NCBI GenBank assembly: GCA_016784705.1
Contig: JADHUD010000045.1
Location: 1 to 12,684, forward strand
From: Spirochaetia bacterium
GTDB taxonomy: Bacteria; Spirochaetota; Spirochaetia; JABMQR01
Length of the DNA: 12,684 bases
Reading direction: 5' to 3'
The notes under the pieces are model-generated. The model made no database searches, was not told the origin of the DNA, and saw only the letters and a list, made by a program, of their open reading frames with translations. This document shows positions 12,607-12,684 of this stretch, piece by piece. The position numbers were made by a program, and so were the translations under genes. The first letter of the stretch is position 1, and each line of letters opens with the position of its first letter.

Positions 12607-12684
12607 TTACATTATCCCGATTTCTCTGCGTATTTCAGCAAATTTCACCTTTATGACATCATAAATTATGCGAATTTTTTCATC
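12607..12684 (-). CDS. C-terminal end of an unidentified convergent gene (partial)
   Basis: From the right edge the minus strand is open for 25 codons, ending KVKFAEIRREIGIM and a TAA stop at 12609-12607. The charged, helical composition and the stop placed just past the rhomboid end suggest a real convergent gene leaving the window. Too little is visible to name a family. Confidence 0.5.
   Translation of the reverse strand, partial: DEKIRIIYDVIKVKFAEIRREIGIM

Overview
The window is a bacterial chromosomal segment of moderate, slightly AT-leaning composition with no mobile element, CRISPR array, tRNA or rRNA. The mix of a GGDEF protein, a GH4 glycosidase with a BadF-type sugar kinase, several TTG/GTG starts and the general protein style would fit a free-living member of the Spirochaetota. 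That assignment is an impression from protein style, not a proof.

Layout. (1) 1-4335, plus strand: a tight cluster of PAS-GGDEF diguanylate cyclase, COG1237-type metallo-beta-lactamase-fold hydrolase, GH4 6-phospho-glycosidase and BadF/BadG-type sugar kinase. Junctions are 4-bp overlaps or very short gaps, so it is probably one translationally coupled operon, preceded by the last codons of another gene. (2) 4383-8913, minus strand: carA then carB, the two subunits of glutamine-dependent carbamoyl-phosphate synthase. They are preceded by a well-formed promoter embedded in inverted repeats and separated by an unusually long 94-nt gap holding two small hairpins. (3) 9147-10394, minus strand: rlmE (23S rRNA 2'-O-methyltransferase) followed 3 nt later by pncA (nicotinamidase), whose Shine-Dalgarno sequence is the last two codons of rlmE. 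(4) 10395-10876: a gene-free gap with the most interesting content of the window (below). (5) 10877-12590, plus strand: a polyprenyl diphosphate synthase and a rhomboid protease. (6) 12607-12684, minus strand: the C-terminal end of a convergent gene.

Main discovery candidate. The gap between rlmE and the polyprenyl synthase appears to encode an undescribed small RNA of about 188 nt on the minus strand. It has a perfect match to the sigma-54 consensus (TGGCAC-G-N4-TTGC-T) at 10672-10657 and ends in a strong GC-rich intrinsic terminator with seven U at 10505-10460. Between them are two more hairpins and two copies of CCTCCTTT, which copy the anti-Shine-Dalgarno end of 16S rRNA; a third C-rich stretch sits in the terminator loop. 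Three helices carry G-U wobbles when read on the minus strand that become A-C mismatches on the plus strand, which independently favours the minus strand as the RNA. Such an RNA could act on ribosome binding sites in trans under sigma-54 control.

Second theme. Three genes without a Shine-Dalgarno sequence (rlmE, the polyprenyl synthase and the rhomboid) each have a -10 hexamer ending 6-7 nt before the preferred ATG, so they look like leaderless mRNAs. For the last two this changes the start codon. Genes inside operons here use normal Shine-Dalgarno sequences. All calls are from reading the sequence; no database search was run.
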